Positions 36,265 through 46,800 are shown, numbered from the stretch's first letter. The stretch is DNA of 64,000 bases from Sphingomonas sp. AX6 (GCF_902506605.1 NZ_LR733979.1:1253024-1317023), one strand, 5' to 3'. The notes: a model not told the origin generated them from the letters alone. Numbers and translations are program-made.

Positions 36265-38910
36265 TCACAGCGCCCGCAAGGCCTGAGCAGGGCGCACCGA
36301 CATCAGCGGGATCGACCCCGCCAAACTAATCCCCAGCGTCAACGCCGCGCCCCCCAGCAGCGTCGCCAGCACCACGCCCCAATCGGGCGACCAGCCGAAA
36401 TCGAACACCTGGACGATCACGAACCACGCTGCGGTCATGCCCAGCGCCAGGCTGACCAGCGCCAGCACGCTCGCAAGCAGCGCATATTCGACCGCCTGCG
36501 CCCCCAGCACCTGCCACCGCGTCGCGCCCAGCGTCTTCAGGATCACGCTGTCGTAACTCCGCGCCGCCCGCGACGCTGCAATCGCGCCGATCAGCACCGC
36601 GATGCCCGCAAGAATCGCGATCGATGCCGCCGCGACGATCGCCCCCGACATCTGGCCCAGCAACCCGCTCACCTGTTCGATCACCTCGCCCACCGCGATC
36701 AGAGTCGCATTGGGGAACGCGCCCAGCACTGCGCGCGAAACCGCTGAGTCGTTCGCTGGGTCCATGCTGATCGTCGCGGTCAGACTGTGCGGTGCTGCGA
36801 CCAGCGTGTTGGGCGAGAACACCATGATATAGTTGAAGCCCATCGTGTCCCAATTGACCTGACGCAGCGACGCGATCCGAGCAGGGATCTCGCGTCCCAA
36901 GATGCTGACGGTCATGGTGTCGCCGATGCCGACGCCCAGCGTTTCCGCCGCTTCCTGATCGAGCGAGACGAGCGGTGGGCCGTCATAATCCGCGGCCCAC
37001 CATTCACCCGCGGTCAGGTCGCTGCCCTCGGGCAGGACGTCGGAATAGGTCACGCCGCGCTCGCCGCGAAGGAACCAAGCGCCCTCTGGCAGTTCCTCCA
37101 GATCGGCGACCCGCGTGTCACCATAGGCAGTGATCGTACCGCGCAGCGAGGGGACGACGTTCAACTCCGCCTCGGGTGCCTCGGCGGTTACGATCTCGCG
37201 AAACCGGTCCTGTTCGGCGACGGGAATGTCGAGCACGAACTGGTTGGGTGCCTTGGCCGGAACCGTCCGCGCGATTTCGGCATTCAGGCTGGTCTGGATC
37301 GCCGCCAACGTGACGAACAGCGTCAGCGCCAAGCCGAGTGCGACCACCAACGGCGCAGTCTGCGCGCCGGGCCGGTGGAGATTGGTGATGGCGAGCCGCC
37401 ACAACGGACTCTTGGGTCGCGGCACCCGGCGCGACAACACCCGCACGCCCCAGCCGATCGCGAATAACAGGCCGAGCACGGCGGCAGTCGCCCCCAGCAC
37501 GGCGGCGGAGAATAACGGCTCGCGCGCGGTGACCAGCGCCAGTGCGACCACGCCCGCGCCCGCCAAGGCAACCAATCCGATCGTCCGGCGATCATAGCGC
37601 CCGCGCGTCTCGACCGCTCCGCGAAACAGCGCAGCAGCCGGTTCAGTTCGCGCACGCGCCAGCGGGGGCAGGGTGAAGATCAACGCGATCAGCAAGCCAT
37701 AGATCGCGCTGGTGAGCAGCGGCAGCGGGTGCAGGCTGAATCCCGGCTGGATCGGCAGCACGTCGCGCGCGGCGGCGACGAGCAGCGGCGGGATCAGCGC
37801 CCCCACTGTCAGCCCAACGATGATGGCAAGCGCCGCCACCGCGCCGATCTGCGCCATATAGATGCGCTGGATGTCGCGGCTGCTCGCCCCCAGCACCTTC
37901 AACGTCGCGATGCTGTTGCGCTTGGCGGTCAGATAGGACGACACCCCGTTCGACACGCCGATCCCGGCGATGATGAGCGCGGTCAGCCCGATTAGTGTCA
38001 GGAACTGGCCCATGCGTTCGAAGAAGCGGTTGGCCCCCGGCGCGGCGCGGTCGCGGTCCTTATATTCATAGGTCTGCTCGGCGAACCGTTCCTCCATCGC
38101 TTCGCGCACTTCCGACGCGTCGGTGGTGGCGGGCAGGCGGATGCGGTATTTCGCCTGATACAGGCTGCCCGGCTGAATGAGGTCAGTGCGCCGCAGGCCC
38201 TCTACCGAGGTGATCGCAACGGGGCCGAGCGTGAAGCCTTCGCCCACCCGGTCGGGCTCGTCGACGATGAGATCGGCGATGCGGAAGGTCGCATTACCAT
38301 AGCGCAACCGGTCGCCGATCCCGACCTGCAACCGATCCGCCAGAGACTGGCCGATGACCAGGGCGTCGGCGGGAAGACCACCCTCGACGCGCCCGCCAGT
38401 GACGGTCAGCGCACCGTATAGCGGATAGGCACCGTCCACGCCCTTGAGCTCGGTCAGCACTGCGTCCGGTCCGCCATCGCTTGCGGGCACGACGCGGTTG
38501 GCCATTGCTCGCATCCGCAGGGTTTCAGACAATGTGCCGTATTCACGAAGTTGGGCGAGATCGGACACGGGGATTTCGCGTTGCGAGGTCTCGACCTCGA
38601 TATCGCCGCCCAGGATCATTTGCCCGCGATCGGCAAGTTCGCCGGTGATTGCCGAGGTTAGGCTGCCGATTGCGGCGAGCGTGGCGACGCCGAGGAACAG
38701 GCAGAGGAAGAGGAGGCGGAGGCCGCGGAAACGGCCCGACAGGTCGCGGCGCGCGATTTTCCACACGGCGCTCCAGCCCAAACTTCCGTTCGTTTCGAGC
38801 GAAGTCGAGAAACGCTCGCGGGCGCTCGGGTCACGTTTCTCGACTTCGCTCGAAACGAACGGGGTTTGTGAGGCGAGGGATGAGTTTGGCGTGCCCGAAT
38901 CCGAACTCAC
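36265..38910 (-). CDS. FtsX-family ABC permease (YbbP-like)
   Basis: 881 aa. It has two FtsX/MacB-type permease halves with about 10 membrane helices: an N-terminal [16 protein letters not shown] helix, a large periplasmic domain, [26 protein letters not shown] near 320, and a C-terminal repeat ending [11 protein letters not shown]. With the adjacent LolD-like ATPase it forms a YbbA-YbbP-like exporter. GTG 38910 overlaps the ATPase stop (GTGA). Residues about 17-42 are encoded by a 77-bp perfect palindrome (38786-38862) that keeps the frame open, an unusual N-terminal insertion. A TTG just past the repeat could be an alternative start. Confidence 0.9.
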   Translation of the reverse strand: MSSDSGTPNSSLASQTPFVSSEVEKRDPSARERFSTSLETNGSLGWSAVWKIARRDLSGRFRGLRLLFLCLFLGVATLAAIGSLTSAITGELADRGQMILGGDIEVETSQREIPVSDLAQLREYGTLSETLRMRAMANRVVPASDGGPDAVLTELKGVDGAYPLYGALTVTGGRVEGGLPADALVIGQSLADRLQVGIGDRLRYGNATFRIADLIVDEPDRVGEGFTLGPVAITSVEGLRRTDLIQPGSLYQAKYRIRLPATTDASEVREAMEERFAEQTYEYKDRDRAAPGANRFFERMGQFLTLIGLTALIIAGIGVSNGVSSYLTAKRNSIATLKVLGASSRDIQRIYMAQIGAVAALAIIVGLTVGALIPPLLVAAARDVLPIQPGFSLHPLPLLTSAIYGLLIALIFTLPPLARARTEPAAALFRGAVETRGRYDRRTIGLVALAGAGVVALALVTAREPLFSAAVLGATAAVLGLLFAIGWGVRVLSRRVPRPKSPLWRLAITNLHRPGAQTAPLVVALGLALTLFVTLAAIQTSLNAEIARTVPAKAPNQFVLDIPVAEQDRFREIVTAEAPEAELNVVPSLRGTITAYGDTRVADLEELPEGAWFLRGERGVTYSDVLPEGSDLTAGEWWAADYDGPPLVSLDQEAAETLGVGIGDTMTVSILGREIPARIASLRQVNWDTMGFNYIMVFSPNTLVAAPHSLTATISMDPANDSAVSRAVLGAFPNATLIAVGEVIEQVSGLLGQMSGAIVAAASIAILAGIAVLIGAIAASRAARSYDSVILKTLGATRWQVLGAQAVEYALLASVLALVSLALGMTAAWFVIVQVFDFGWSPDWGVVLATLLGGAALTLGISLAGSIPLMSVRPAQALRAL
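38786..38862. repeat. Palindrome inside the permease coding region
   Basis: Two perfect 29-bp inverted arms (38786-38814 and 38834-38862) flank a 19-base loop. The core TTCGAGCGAAGTCGAGAA also occurs at the 48541 element. The element lies in frame within the first 45 codons of the FtsX permease gene. Confidence 0.9.
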
Positions 38911-39608
38911 GGACGCCGCTCCGACACAATATTTCCGTCACGCATCTCCACGATCCGGTCGCAGCGTTCGGCCAGTCCCGGATCATGCGTAATCATCACC
39001 AGCGTCGCGTCGCTCGCTGCCCGCCGGTCGAATAGCAATTCGATGATCGCGGACCCCGTGGAGGCATCGAGATTGCCCGTCGGCTCGTCTGCAAAGAGAA
39101 TCGCCGGGCGCGGCGCGACCGCACGGGCAATGGCGACGCGCTGCTGCTCGCCGCCCGACAATTGGCTGGGATAATGGTCGATCCGGTGACCAAGGCCGAC
39201 GGCCTCCAGCTCGGCGCGCGCGCGATCGAACGCATCGGGGACGCCATCCAGTTCCATCGGCACCGCGACATTTTCAAGCGCGGTCATGGTGGGCAGCAAG
39301 TGGAACGACTGAAGCACGATGCCGACCCGGCCACGCCGCGCGCGGGCCAGGCCGTCTTCGTCCAGCTTCCCCTGATCGACGCCCGCGACCAGTATCTCGC
39401 CGCCCGACGCGCGTTCCAGCCCCGACAGCACCGCCATCAGCGAAGACTTGCCCGATCCCGAAGCGCCCAGGATCGCCAGGCTCTCGCCTTGCCCCACATC
39501 CAGATCGACTCCGCGCAGGATTTCCACCCGCGCGGCTTTCGCGCCCAGCGAAAGGGTGACATTGCGCGCCTTGATCGCGATAGTCGCGCCACTAGTCATA
39601 TCGTGCAT
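38907..39608 (-). CDS. ABC transporter ATPase (YbbA/LolD-like)
   Basis: 233 aa. Walker [11 protein letters not shown]-loop [17 protein letters not shown], signature [14 protein letters not shown] and Walker [13 protein letters not shown] are all intact. It pairs with the downstream FtsX permease; the E. coli relatives ybbA-ybbP likewise sit divergently to tesA, as here. ATG 39608 or 39599 are both possible. Confidence 0.94.
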   Translation of the reverse strand: MHDMTSGATIAIKARNVTLSLGAKAARVEILRGVDLDVGQGESLAILGASGSGKSSLMAVLSGLERASGGEILVAGVDQGKLDEDGLARARRGRVGIVLQSFHLLPTMTALENVAVPMELDGVPDAFDRARAELEAVGLGHRIDHYPSQLSGGEQQRVAIARAVAPRPAILFADEPTGNLDASTGSAIIELLFDRRAASDATLVMITHDPGLAERCDRIVEMRDGNIVSERRP

Positions 39609-39625
39609 CGGGAAGGATCGCTCCG

Positions 39626-40327
39626 TTGGATTATCTTCGTCTTGCGGGCATCGCGCTCGCGCTCCAGCTTGCGGCCTGTTCGGACGCGCCGGATACTCTG
39701 AACGCGAACGAAGCTGTCCCCACGCCTGCCGCAGCGCACAATGTGGGGGCAGATGCGCAAAATGCCAAGCTGGTCGTGGCTTTCGGCGACAGTTTATATG
39801 CCGGATATCAGTTGCCCCAGGATCAGGGTTTTGCACCCGAACTGCAACGCGCGTTGGCGGCAAGCGGTGTCAACGCCGATGTACGCAATGCGGGCGTGTC
39901 GGGGGATACGACCGCAGCCGGCCTCGCGCGGCTGAACTTCACGCTCGACGGCTACGACCGCAAGCCCGATCTGGTGGTGCTGGGGCTGGGCGGCAACGAC
40001 ATGCTGCGCGGGCTGAGCCCGGCGGAAACCCGCAAGAACATGGTCGCGATCCTCGACGAACTGCGTCGCCGCGAAATTCCCGCCGTGTTGACCGGCATGA
40101 TCGCATCGCCGAATATGGGTGCGGACTTCGCGCGCGATTTCAACGCGATCTTCCCCGAATTGTCGGCGGAATATGATGCGCCGCTCTATCCGTTCTTCCT
40201 CGACGGGGTGATTACCGATTCGTCGCTGATGCTGCCTGATGGCATTCATCCGAACGAAGCCGGTGTCGATGCGGTGGTGGGCAAGGTCGCGCCGGTGGTG
40301 GCGGGGGCGCTGAGGGAGCAAGGATGA
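39626..40327 (+). CDS. tesA: GDSL-type esterase/lysophospholipase, lipoprotein (TesA-like)
   Basis: 233 aa. TTG 39626 with AAGGA about 8 bases upstream. The N-terminus ends in a lipobox-like LAAC, so it is probably a lipoprotein rather than a soluble periplasmic enzyme. SGNH hydrolase blocks are clear: FGDSLYAGY (Ser), GGND (Asn) and DGIHPNEAG (Asp/His). It is divergent from the ABC exporter genes, an arrangement conserved with E. coli. Confidence 0.9.
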   Translation: MDYLRLAGIALALQLAACSDAPDTLNANEAVPTPAAAHNVGADAQNAKLVVAFGDSLYAGYQLPQDQGFAPELQRALAASGVNADVRNAGVSGDTTAAGLARLNFTLDGYDRKPDLVVLGLGGNDMLRGLSPAETRKNMVAILDELRRREIPAVLTGMIASPNMGADFARDFNAIFPELSAEYDAPLYPFFLDGVITDSSLMLPDGIHPNEAGVDAVVGKVAPVVAGALREQG

Positions 40328-40340
40328 GGCTTAGCCAAAT

Positions 40341-40448
40341 CGTCACCCCGGCCGGAGTGCCGGGGTCCACTCAATGGCAACCGCAGCGCTCAAAGTTAGA
40401 TCCCACTCAAGCGGCTTAGTGGACCCCGGCACTCCGGCCGGGGTGACG
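40341..40448. repeat. Intergenic palindrome, gtcaccccgg family (copy 2)
   Basis: Perfect 30-bp inverted arms (40341-40370 and 40419-40448). The variable stem position is G-C. It lies between tesA and leuC. Confidence 0.9.
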
Positions 40449-40524
40449 GCGTTTTGAGCAAGGCAAAGAAACAATCGCATAGCGCTCCATTGCATCCGCG
40501 CAGTTTTCGGTTAAGGCGCACCGC

Positions 40525-41970
40525 ATGTCCACTCGCCCGCTCACGCTCTATGAAAAAATCTGGGCCGATCATGTCGTTGGACGCCAGGGTGACGGCACGT
40601 GCCTGATCTATATCGACCGGCATCTGGTGCATGAGGTGACCAGTCCCCAGGCGTTTTCGGGGCTGCGCAGCGCGGGACGATCGGTGCGTCGTCCCGACCT
40701 GACGCTCGCGGTCCCCGACCATAATCTGCCGACGACCGCGCGGGTCGATGCGGCGGGCCGGCGTTTGCCGATCACCGACACCGCATCCGCCGACCAACTC
40801 GCGGCACTCGAACGCAACACCGCCGAATTCGGCATCGACTATATCGACGCAACTGCCGCCGAACAGGGGATCGTTCATGTCGTCGGCCCCGAACAGGGCT
40901 TCACCTTGCCCGGAACCACCCTCGTTTGCGGCGACAGCCATACCTCCGCGCACGGCGCACTTGGCGCGCTCGCCTTCGGCATCGGCACCAGCGAGGTCGA
41001 GCATGTGTTGGCGACGCAAACGCTGTTGCTGCGCCAGTCGAAGACGATGGAAATCCGCGTCGACGGTACGCTCGGCTTCGGCGTGTCGGCCAAGGACGTG
41101 GTGCTGGCGATCATCGGCAAGATCGGCGCGGCGGGCGGCACCGGGCATGTCATCGAGTTTACCGGCGAGGTGATCCGCGCGCTGTCGATCGAGGGGCGGC
41201 TGACGATCAGCAACATGTCGATCGAGGGCGGCGCGCGTGCTGGGCTGATCGCGCCGGACGAGACGACCTATGCCTATCTAAAGGGCCGTCCGATGGCGCC
41301 GTCCGGCGACGCATGGGACCGGGCGCTCGCATATTGGCGATCGCTGCCGACCGATGCGGCAGCGACCTATGACGCCGTCGTCAAACTCGACGCGACCGAT
41401 ATCGCGCCATCGCTGACCTGGGGCACCAGCCCCGAAGACGTGGTTCCGATCACAGGTATCGTTCCCGATCCCGACAGCTTCGCGGACGCATCGAAGCGTG
41501 TCGCGGCGCGCAAGTCGCTCGATTATATGGGGCTCGAACCCGGCACCCGGATGCAGGATGTCGCGGTGGACAATATCTTCATCGGCAGTTGTACCAACAG
41601 CCGGATCGAGGATCTGCGCGCCGCGGCGGAAGTGGTGAAGGGGCGCCATGTCGCGGACGGCGTGCGTCAGGCGCTGATCGTCCCCGGATCGGGCCTCGTC
41701 AAACGCCAGGCCGAATCCGAGGGCCTCGACCGCATCTTTACCGAGGCCGGTTTCGAATGGCGCGAACCCGGCTGTTCGATGTGCCTGGCGATGAACCCGG
41801 ATAAAGTGCCTCCCGGCCAACGATGTGCTTCCACTTCGAATCGGAATTTCGTAGGGAGGCAGGGTCCGGGTGCGCGAACGCACCTCATGTCGCCGGCAAT
41901 GGCCGCGGCAGCAGCCGTCACGGGGCGGTTGACCGACGTTCGCGAACTGTTGGGGGGTCGAGTATCATGA
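40525..41970 (+). CDS. leuC: 3-isopropylmalate dehydratase large subunit
   Basis: 481 aa aconitase-type 4Fe-4S enzyme. [20 protein letters not shown] cluster Cys appears as [14 protein letters not shown] near 350, and the pair [10 protein letters not shown] near 412. [14 protein letters not shown] and [15 protein letters not shown] are other signatures. Its stop overlaps a 39-codon ORF (ATGA) rather than leuD directly. Confidence 0.97.
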   Translation: MSTRPLTLYEKIWADHVVGRQGDGTCLIYIDRHLVHEVTSPQAFSGLRSAGRSVRRPDLTLAVPDHNLPTTARVDAAGRRLPITDTASADQLAALERNTAEFGIDYIDATAAEQGIVHVVGPEQGFTLPGTTLVCGDSHTSAHGALGALAFGIGTSEVEHVLATQTLLLRQSKTMEIRVDGTLGFGVSAKDVVLAIIGKIGAAGGTGHVIEFTGEVIRALSIEGRLTISNMSIEGGARAGLIAPDETTYAYLKGRPMAPSGDAWDRALAYWRSLPTDAAATYDAVVKLDATDIAPSLTWGTSPEDVVPITGIVPDPDSFADASKRVAARKSLDYMGLEPGTRMQDVAVDNIFIGSCTNSRIEDLRAAAEVVKGRHVADGVRQALIVPGSGLVKRQAESEGLDRIFTEAGFEWREPGCSMCLAMNPDKVPPGQRCASTSNRNFVGRQGPGARTHLMSPAMAAAAAVTGRLTDVRELLGGRVS

Positions 41971-42086
41971 AGCGCGTAATGTATCTGCTGATTGCCGGCA
42001 CGTTGTTGACCGGCGCTGCCGCCATTTATTCCACCGGCTCGATGAAGGCCGAAGCGGCCGATAAGCCGGTCCGCGCCGCAAACTAA
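41967..42086 (+). CDS. 39-aa membrane or secreted small protein between leuC and leuD
   Basis: ATG 41967 overlaps the leuC stop as ATGA and the ORF ends 33 bases before leuD. It starts with basic MKR, then a hydrophobic stretch ([18 protein letters not shown]) and a short polar tail ([13 protein letters not shown]). AEA could be a signal-peptidase site. Function is unknown. Coupling to leuC and its protein-like layout support it being translated. Confidence 0.6.
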   Translation: MKRVMYLLIAGTLLTGAAAIYSTGSMKAEAADKPVRAAN

Positions 42087-42119
42087 ATCCGCGCGGTTCG
42101 CGCCGGGGGGAGTGACAAG

Positions 42120-42749
42120 ATGCAACCCGTCGTCACCGTATCGGGCCGCGCCTATCCGTGGGGCGCGAAGAATGTCGATACCGACATCATCATCCCCGCG
42201 CACTGGTTGAAGACGACGACGCGCGAAGGGCTGGCGAAGGGCGCGTTCGAAACGGTGCGCGCGGAACCCGGCAACCTGTTCGACGACCCGACCTACCGGC
42301 GCGCGCCCATCCTGATCGCGGGCGAGAATTTCGGCTGCGGGTCGAGCCGCGAGCACGCCGCCTGGGCACTGGCCGATATGGGCGTGGCAGCGGTCATCGC
42401 GCCGAGCTTCTCCGACATCTTTTCGGGGAATGCGTTCAAGAACGGCATCGTCCCCGTGGTGCTGCCGCAGGAAGCGGTGGACCGACTGGTCGAAGTCGCG
42501 CGCGATCATCCGATCACCGTCGATCTCGATACGATGACGGTCACCACGCCTTTGCAGGACCGGTTTTCCTTCGAGCTCGATCCCTTTCGCCGCGACTGTC
42601 TGATGCAGGGGTTGGACGAGATAGGGTTGACCTTGGCCAAGGATACCGCGATTTCGAAATTCGAGGACGGCACGTCGCGTGCGCGTCCATGGATATCGAG
42701 GGAGAGCGGAAATGCGCGCATTGCTGTCGAAAGCGCCGGGCGGACCTGA
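42120..42749 (+). CDS. leuD: 3-isopropylmalate dehydratase small subunit
   Basis: 209 aa. [14 protein letters not shown] near the start, [17 protein letters not shown] near 75 and [12 protein letters not shown] near 100 are the swivel-domain signatures. A GGGGGAG ribosome site precedes ATG 42120. Its last 38 bases overlap the downstream oxidoreductase. Confidence 0.97.
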   Translation: MQPVVTVSGRAYPWGAKNVDTDIIIPAHWLKTTTREGLAKGAFETVRAEPGNLFDDPTYRRAPILIAGENFGCGSSREHAAWALADMGVAAVIAPSFSDIFSGNAFKNGIVPVVLPQEAVDRLVEVARDHPITVDLDTMTVTTPLQDRFSFELDPFRRDCLMQGLDEIGLTLAKDTAISKFEDGTSRARPWISRESGNARIAVESAGRT

Positions 42750-43713
42750 AACTCTAGAATTGGCCGATGCGCCCGATCCGGTGGCGCGCAAGGGCCAGGT
42801 GGTGGTCGCGGTGAAGGCCTGTGCGATCAACTATCCCGACGTCCTCATCATCCAGGACAAATACCAGTTCAAACCCGAACGCCCCTTCGCGCCCGGCGGC
42901 GAGGTGTCGGGCCTGATCGACAGCGTCGGCGAGGGGGTCGAAGGCTGGGCGGCCGGCGACCGGGTGATCGCGATGACCGGCTGGAACGGCCTGGCGGAGA
43001 AGGTCGCGGTCGACGCGGTCAAGCTCCAGCGCCTGCCCGAAGGCCGCAGCTTTGCCGAAGGATCGGCGCTGCTGCTGACCTATGCGACGACGATCCACGC
43101 GCTGCTCGATCGGGGCAAGTTGCAGGCCGGGCAAACCCTGCTGGTGCTGGGTGCGGCTGGCGGTGTCGGGCTGGCCGCGATCGAACTCGGCAAGGCCTAT
43201 GGCGCGCGTGTCGTCGCTGCGGTGTCGAGCGAGGAAAAGGCGGAGGCGGCACGTCAGGCGGGTGCCGACGACACGATCATCTATGGCCGCGCACCGTTCG
43301 ACAAGGATGCGTCGAAGGCGCTGGCCGAACAGTTCAAGGCTGCGGTTGGGCCGAACGGTGCCGACGTGATCTATGATCCGGTCGGTGGCGACTATGCCGA
43401 ACCCGCGCTGCGCTCGATAGCGTGGGAGGGGCGCTATCTGGTGGTCGGTTTTCCCGCGGGCATTCCGCGCCTGCCGCTCAACCTGACCTTGCTCAAAAGC
43501 TGCGACGTCTGCGGCGTGTTCTGGGGCGCATTCGCTGCGCGCGATCCCAAGGCGAATGCCGCGCATACCGCGACGCTGTTTCGCCTGTGGGAAGAAGGAA
43601 AGATCAACCCGCGCGTCACCGAAACCTATGCCTTCGCCGATGGCGGGCAGGCGATCGCCAAGATGGGTGACCGTGGCGCAATCGGGAAGCTGGTGGTGAC
43701 GGTGGCGGAGTAG
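42712..43713 (+). CDS. NADPH:quinone oxidoreductase family protein (zeta-crystallin-like MDR)
   Basis: 333 aa. [14 protein letters not shown] and PGGEVSGLI near the N-terminus are the quinone-oxidoreductase MDR signature, and [20 protein letters not shown] near 145 is the NADPH loop. No structural zinc cysteines are seen. ATG 42712 follows GGGAG and lies inside the end of leuD. The substrate is unknown. Confidence 0.9.
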   Translation: MRALLSKAPGGPETLELADAPDPVARKGQVVVAVKACAINYPDVLIIQDKYQFKPERPFAPGGEVSGLIDSVGEGVEGWAAGDRVIAMTGWNGLAEKVAVDAVKLQRLPEGRSFAEGSALLLTYATTIHALLDRGKLQAGQTLLVLGAAGGVGLAAIELGKAYGARVVAAVSSEEKAEAARQAGADDTIIYGRAPFDKDASKALAEQFKAAVGPNGADVIYDPVGGDYAEPALRSIAWEGRYLVVGFPAGIPRLPLNLTLLKSCDVCGVFWGAFAARDPKANAAHTATLFRLWEEGKINPRVTETYAFADGGQAIAKMGDRGAIGKLVVTVAE

Positions 43714-43720
43714 CGCACTC

Positions 43721-43829
43721 CGTCACCCCGGCCGAAGTGCCGGGGTCCACCTAGCCGCTTGCGCAACGAGACGAACTCATTCGCTCCGCTTGCTGCCCGG
43801 TGGACCCCGGCACTTCGGCCGGGGTGACG
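43721..43829. repeat. Intergenic palindrome, gtcaccccgg family (copy 3)
   Basis: Perfect 30-bp inverted arms (43721-43750 and 43800-43829). They are identical to copy 2 except for a compensatory pair (A-T instead of G-C). Confidence 0.9.
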
Positions 43830-43925
43830 ATAGTGGATGTGCTGGTGGCCACGCGCTCCCCGTTGCCAGTGCGCCCCGCCGCCCCTATCTCGGCTGTTCA
43901 CAGCTTTCAGGAGACGGTGACCGAG

Positions 43926-44249
43926 ATGACGACATTCGATGATCGCGAAAAGGCGTTCGAGGCGAAGTTTGCCCGCGATGAGGAAGTTGCCTTTCGCGTT
44001 ACCGCGCGCCGCAACCGGCTGGTCGGCCAATGGGCCGCCGCCAAGATGAACCTGACGCCGGAAGAAACCGACGCCTATGCCAAGGCGGTGGTCCAGGCCG
44101 ATTTCGAGGAAGCGGGTGACGCCGACGTGATGCGCAAGATCGTCGGCGACCTGACGGCGGCAGGCATCGAAACCGACGAAGCCGAAGTCGAAAAGGCGAT
44201 CGAGGATATGACCGTCGAAGCGCGCCGCCAGATCATCGAGGCGATCTGA
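43926..44249 (+). CDS. F1-ATPase inhibitor zeta subunit (DUF1476)
   Basis: 107 aa helical protein. FDDREKAFEAKFARDEE at the start and ARRNRLVGQWAA near 30 are the DUF1476 signature. In Paracoccus and relatives the zeta subunit blocks ATP hydrolysis by F1, acting through its N-terminal segment. AGGAG lies upstream. It is followed by BolA and glutaredoxin genes with short gaps. Confidence 0.92.
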   Translation: MTTFDDREKAFEAKFARDEEVAFRVTARRNRLVGQWAAAKMNLTPEETDAYAKAVVQADFEEAGDADVMRKIVGDLTAAGIETDEAEVEKAIEDMTVEARRQIIEAI

Positions 44250-44253
44250 CCCG

Positions 44254-44496
44254 ATGCCGATGGCAGCGCAAGATATCGAAACGTTGATCAAGACCGGCAT
44301 CCCCGATGCCGAAGTGGAGATCACCGACCTGGCGGGTGACGGCGACCATTATGCCGCGCGCGTCACATCCGAAAGCTTTCGCGGAATGAGCCGCGTCGCC
44401 CAGACCCGCGCGGTTTATGCCGCGCTGGGCGGGCGGATGGGCGGCGAGCTTCACGCGCTGCAACTGACGACTGCGGTTCCGGCCGCCAAGGAGTGA
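44254..44496 (+). CDS. BolA-family protein
   Basis: 80 aa. DAEVEITDLAGDGDHYAARV and SFRGMSRVAQTRAVYAALG give the BolA fold, with the His of GDHY and of ELHALQL as metal ligands. BolA proteins bind a shared 2Fe-2S cluster with monothiol glutaredoxins; the next gene encodes exactly that partner, with overlapping or adjoining ends. Confidence 0.95.
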   Translation: MPMAAQDIETLIKTGIPDAEVEITDLAGDGDHYAARVTSESFRGMSRVAQTRAVYAALGGRMGGELHALQLTTAVPAAKE

Positions 44497-44501
44497 CGAC
44501 T

Positions 44502-44825
44502 ATGACCGACGATCCCCAGGCCCGCATCGACGGGCTCGTCAAATCGAACGATATCGTGCTGTTTATGAAGGGCAGCCCGCTATTTCCGCAATGCGGCTTT
44601 TCCAGCCGCGCGATCGCCATCCTCAACCATCTCGGTGCCGAATTCGAAAGCGTCGACGTGTTGCAGGACCAAGGCGTCCGCCAGGGGATCAAGGCCTATT
44701 CGGACTGGCCGACGATTCCACAACTCTATGTGAACGGCGAATTCATCGGCGGTTCCGACATCATGATGGAAATGTACGAAAGCGGCGAACTGGCCGAACT
44801 GCTGGGTGGCGAAAAGCCCGAGTGA
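44502..44825 (+). CDS. grxD: Monothiol glutaredoxin Grx4-type
   Basis: 107 aa. The CGFS active site lies in FPQCGFSSRA near residue 30; WPTIPQLYVNGEFIGGSDI holds the cis-Pro and glutathione site. It carries 2Fe-2S clusters with BolA. ATG 44502 has AAGGAG 8 bases upstream, better than GTG 44493, which would overlap the bolA stop. Confidence 0.96.
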   Translation: MTDDPQARIDGLVKSNDIVLFMKGSPLFPQCGFSSRAIAILNHLGAEFESVDVLQDQGVRQGIKAYSDWPTIPQLYVNGEFIGGSDIMMEMYESGELAELLGGEKPE

Positions 44826-44885
44826 TGCCGGTGTCGTCGCACGTGTGAACCGAAACCCCTCGCCTCGCGAGGGAGGGAGCGCAAC

Positions 44886-46157
44886 ATGCTGCGACACGCC
44901 GATCATCCCTCCACGCCGGGCGGGCATCCGTTGCTGATCTGCGACCTGACGCAAAGCTATAGCCCGCATGGCGGGGGCGGAATCAGCACCTATCTACGTG
45001 AAAAACGCGATTATGTGCTGAACCACACACCGCACCATCTGCTTCAGATCGTGCCGGGTCCGGTGGACAAGGTTACGGTAGAGGGCCGCCACATCTTTGC
45101 CGAGGTCGGGGCGGACCCGGTGCGCGGCAGTCCGAATTACCGCTTCATTCTGCGCACCGGCGTCGTGCGTAAGCAGCTGGCCGAATATCGCCCCGACATC
45201 ATCGAATCGCTTTGTCCCTGGGTGCTGCCCTGGACCGCGATTCGCCATCGCAAGGCACATCCGAAAACCGCGCTGGTCGCGGGCTACCGCACCGATTTTC
45301 CCAATGCACATGTCTACCGCGTCGGACGCGAAAAGTTCGGCGAGACGGTGGCGCGGGGGTTGCGCTGGCTGATCTATGGCTATGCGGAGATCACCTATCG
45401 CGAGTTCGACGGGGTCTATGCCTTGGGCCAGGATGCGCGCGACCGGCTGGGCGAGCGCGGGGTCACGCCTACCGACCTGTTGCCGCTTGGCGTCGATACG
45501 GTAATGTTTTCGCCCGACAAGCGTGATCCCGGCTACCGCGCCGAACTCGGATTGCCGGGCGATGGGCCGCTGCTCGTTTATGCGGGGCGGATCGATAACG
45601 AGAAGCGTGCCGATCGCCTGATCGGGATGTTCCGCGCGCTGCCGCCCGAACTGGGTGCGGCGATGGTGATGATCGGCGACGGCAAGCTGCGCGCGCCGCT
45701 GATGGAACGGGCGCGTGGCTTGCCGATCGCCTTTCCGGGGTTCGAACGCAATCGTGCCTGCCTGGCGCGGTCGCTGGCGTCGTCGGATATCTACGTCTCG
45801 GCGATGGCGGACGAGACATTCGGGATTTCCGTGCTGGAGGCCCAGGCGAGCGGACTGCCCGTGGTCGGTGTTGCTGGCGGGGCCATGCCCGACCGGGTCC
45901 CCGAGGGGCTGGGGCTGCTTGCCCCCATCGATGACACACAGGGGATGGCACGACACGTCCAAACGATTTGGGAGCAGGGGGCGGGGGCAGTCGGTGAACG
46001 CGCCCGCATTGTGGTCGCCGAGCGCTATGGCTGGGATCGCACGTTCAAAACGCTGCTTGAGGAGATCTATCCCAAAGCGCTTGCCCAAGCCGCGCGGCGA
46101 AGCGCGTCCGGCATGGAGGCGGTGCGCGACCGCGAAACGACAGCGATGGCCGGGTAG
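44886..46157 (+). CDS. GT4-family glycosyltransferase
   Basis: 423 aa GT-B fold. LLICDLTQSYSPHGGGGIST is the N-terminal donor-side loop; LPLGVDTVMFSPDKRD and VYAGRIDNEKRADRLI begin the C-terminal domain; ETFGISVLEAQASGLPV is the GT4 E-x7-E nucleotide-sugar site. It is probably a cytosolic enzyme acting on a membrane glycolipid (sphingomonads make glycosphingolipids in place of LPS), but neither donor nor acceptor can be told. ATG 44886 is preceded by GGGAGGG. Confidence 0.88.
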   Translation: MLRHADHPSTPGGHPLLICDLTQSYSPHGGGGISTYLREKRDYVLNHTPHHLLQIVPGPVDKVTVEGRHIFAEVGADPVRGSPNYRFILRTGVVRKQLAEYRPDIIESLCPWVLPWTAIRHRKAHPKTALVAGYRTDFPNAHVYRVGREKFGETVARGLRWLIYGYAEITYREFDGVYALGQDARDRLGERGVTPTDLLPLGVDTVMFSPDKRDPGYRAELGLPGDGPLLVYAGRIDNEKRADRLIGMFRALPPELGAAMVMIGDGKLRAPLMERARGLPIAFPGFERNRACLARSLASSDIYVSAMADETFGISVLEAQASGLPVVGVAGGAMPDRVPEGLGLLAPIDDTQGMARHVQTIWEQGAGAVGERARIVVAERYGWDRTFKTLLEEIYPKALAQAARRSASGMEAVRDRETTAMAG

Positions 46158-46378
46158 GCGGGCCGACGCGAGAGTCGGAGAAGAGCGTCAGCCCGCCTGG
46201 AAGCTTCGAGATGTTCGAGCTGTCCAGAGATAAGCAGACAGCGTGCCAATCGCGACAAAGGCCTAAAATGCCTGAGTTTCTTGGTTAATCCCTTCGGCGA
46301 CTGCCCTCAAGGTGTAAGCGCCGCCGACACTTTGTAAAATCGTTACGGCCGATGATCGTTCAGCCAGCGTTCAGACCC

Positions 46379-46417
46379 TTGACTACAGGCGTAATCGAGT
46401 TGATTACAGGCGTAGTC
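46379..46417 (+). promoter_or_regulatory. Promoter with tandem BlaI-type operators
   Basis: GACTACAGGCGTAATC (46381-46396) and GATTACAGGCGTAGTC (46402-46417) are two imperfect palindromes with centres 21 bases apart, about two helical turns. Each carries the TACA...GTA core of BlaI/MecI operators. TTGACT (46379) and GATTAC (46402), 17 bases apart, could be the -35 and -10 elements, so repressor binding would cover the promoter of the blaI-like gene. Confidence 0.6.
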
Positions 46418-46431
46418 GAAAGAGGGTGATC

Positions 46432-46800
46432 ATGAGCGAACGGATCAGCGATGCCGAACATGCGGTGATGGAGGTGCTCTGGGACGAGTCGCCCCTGTCG
46501 GCGCAGGACGTATCGGAACGCGCAGCGCCCGACCGGGCGTGGAGCGCCAACACGGTCAAGACGCTGCTGGGTCGTCTGCTCGCCAAGAACATTATCGCGC
46601 ATGAGGAGGATGGGCGGCGCTATCTGTACCGTCCGCTCGTCCAGCGCGAGGATTATGTCGAGGGCGAGTCGCGGCGATTGATGGACCGGTTGTTCGGGGG
46701 CAAATTGTCGCCGCTGGTCGCGCATCTCGCCGAGCGCGATGCGTTGAGTGCGCAGGAAATCGAAGAGATCGAGGCGCTTTTGCAGGCGTTGAAGCAATGA
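46432..46800 (+). CDS. BlaI/MecI/CopY-family repressor
   Basis: 122 aa. It has a winged-helix N-terminus (ISDAEHAVMEVLWDESPLSAQ, WSANTVKTLLGRLLAKNII with a HEEDGRRYLYRPL wing) and a helical C-terminal dimerisation part. GAGGG lies 7 bases before ATG 46432. It overlaps the BlaR1-like gene by ATGA and presumably represses its own operon through the tandem operators upstream. Confidence 0.93.
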   Translation: MSERISDAEHAVMEVLWDESPLSAQDVSERAAPDRAWSANTVKTLLGRLLAKNIIAHEEDGRRYLYRPLVQREDYVEGESRRLMDRLFGGKLSPLVAHLAERDALSAQEIEEIEALLQALKQ

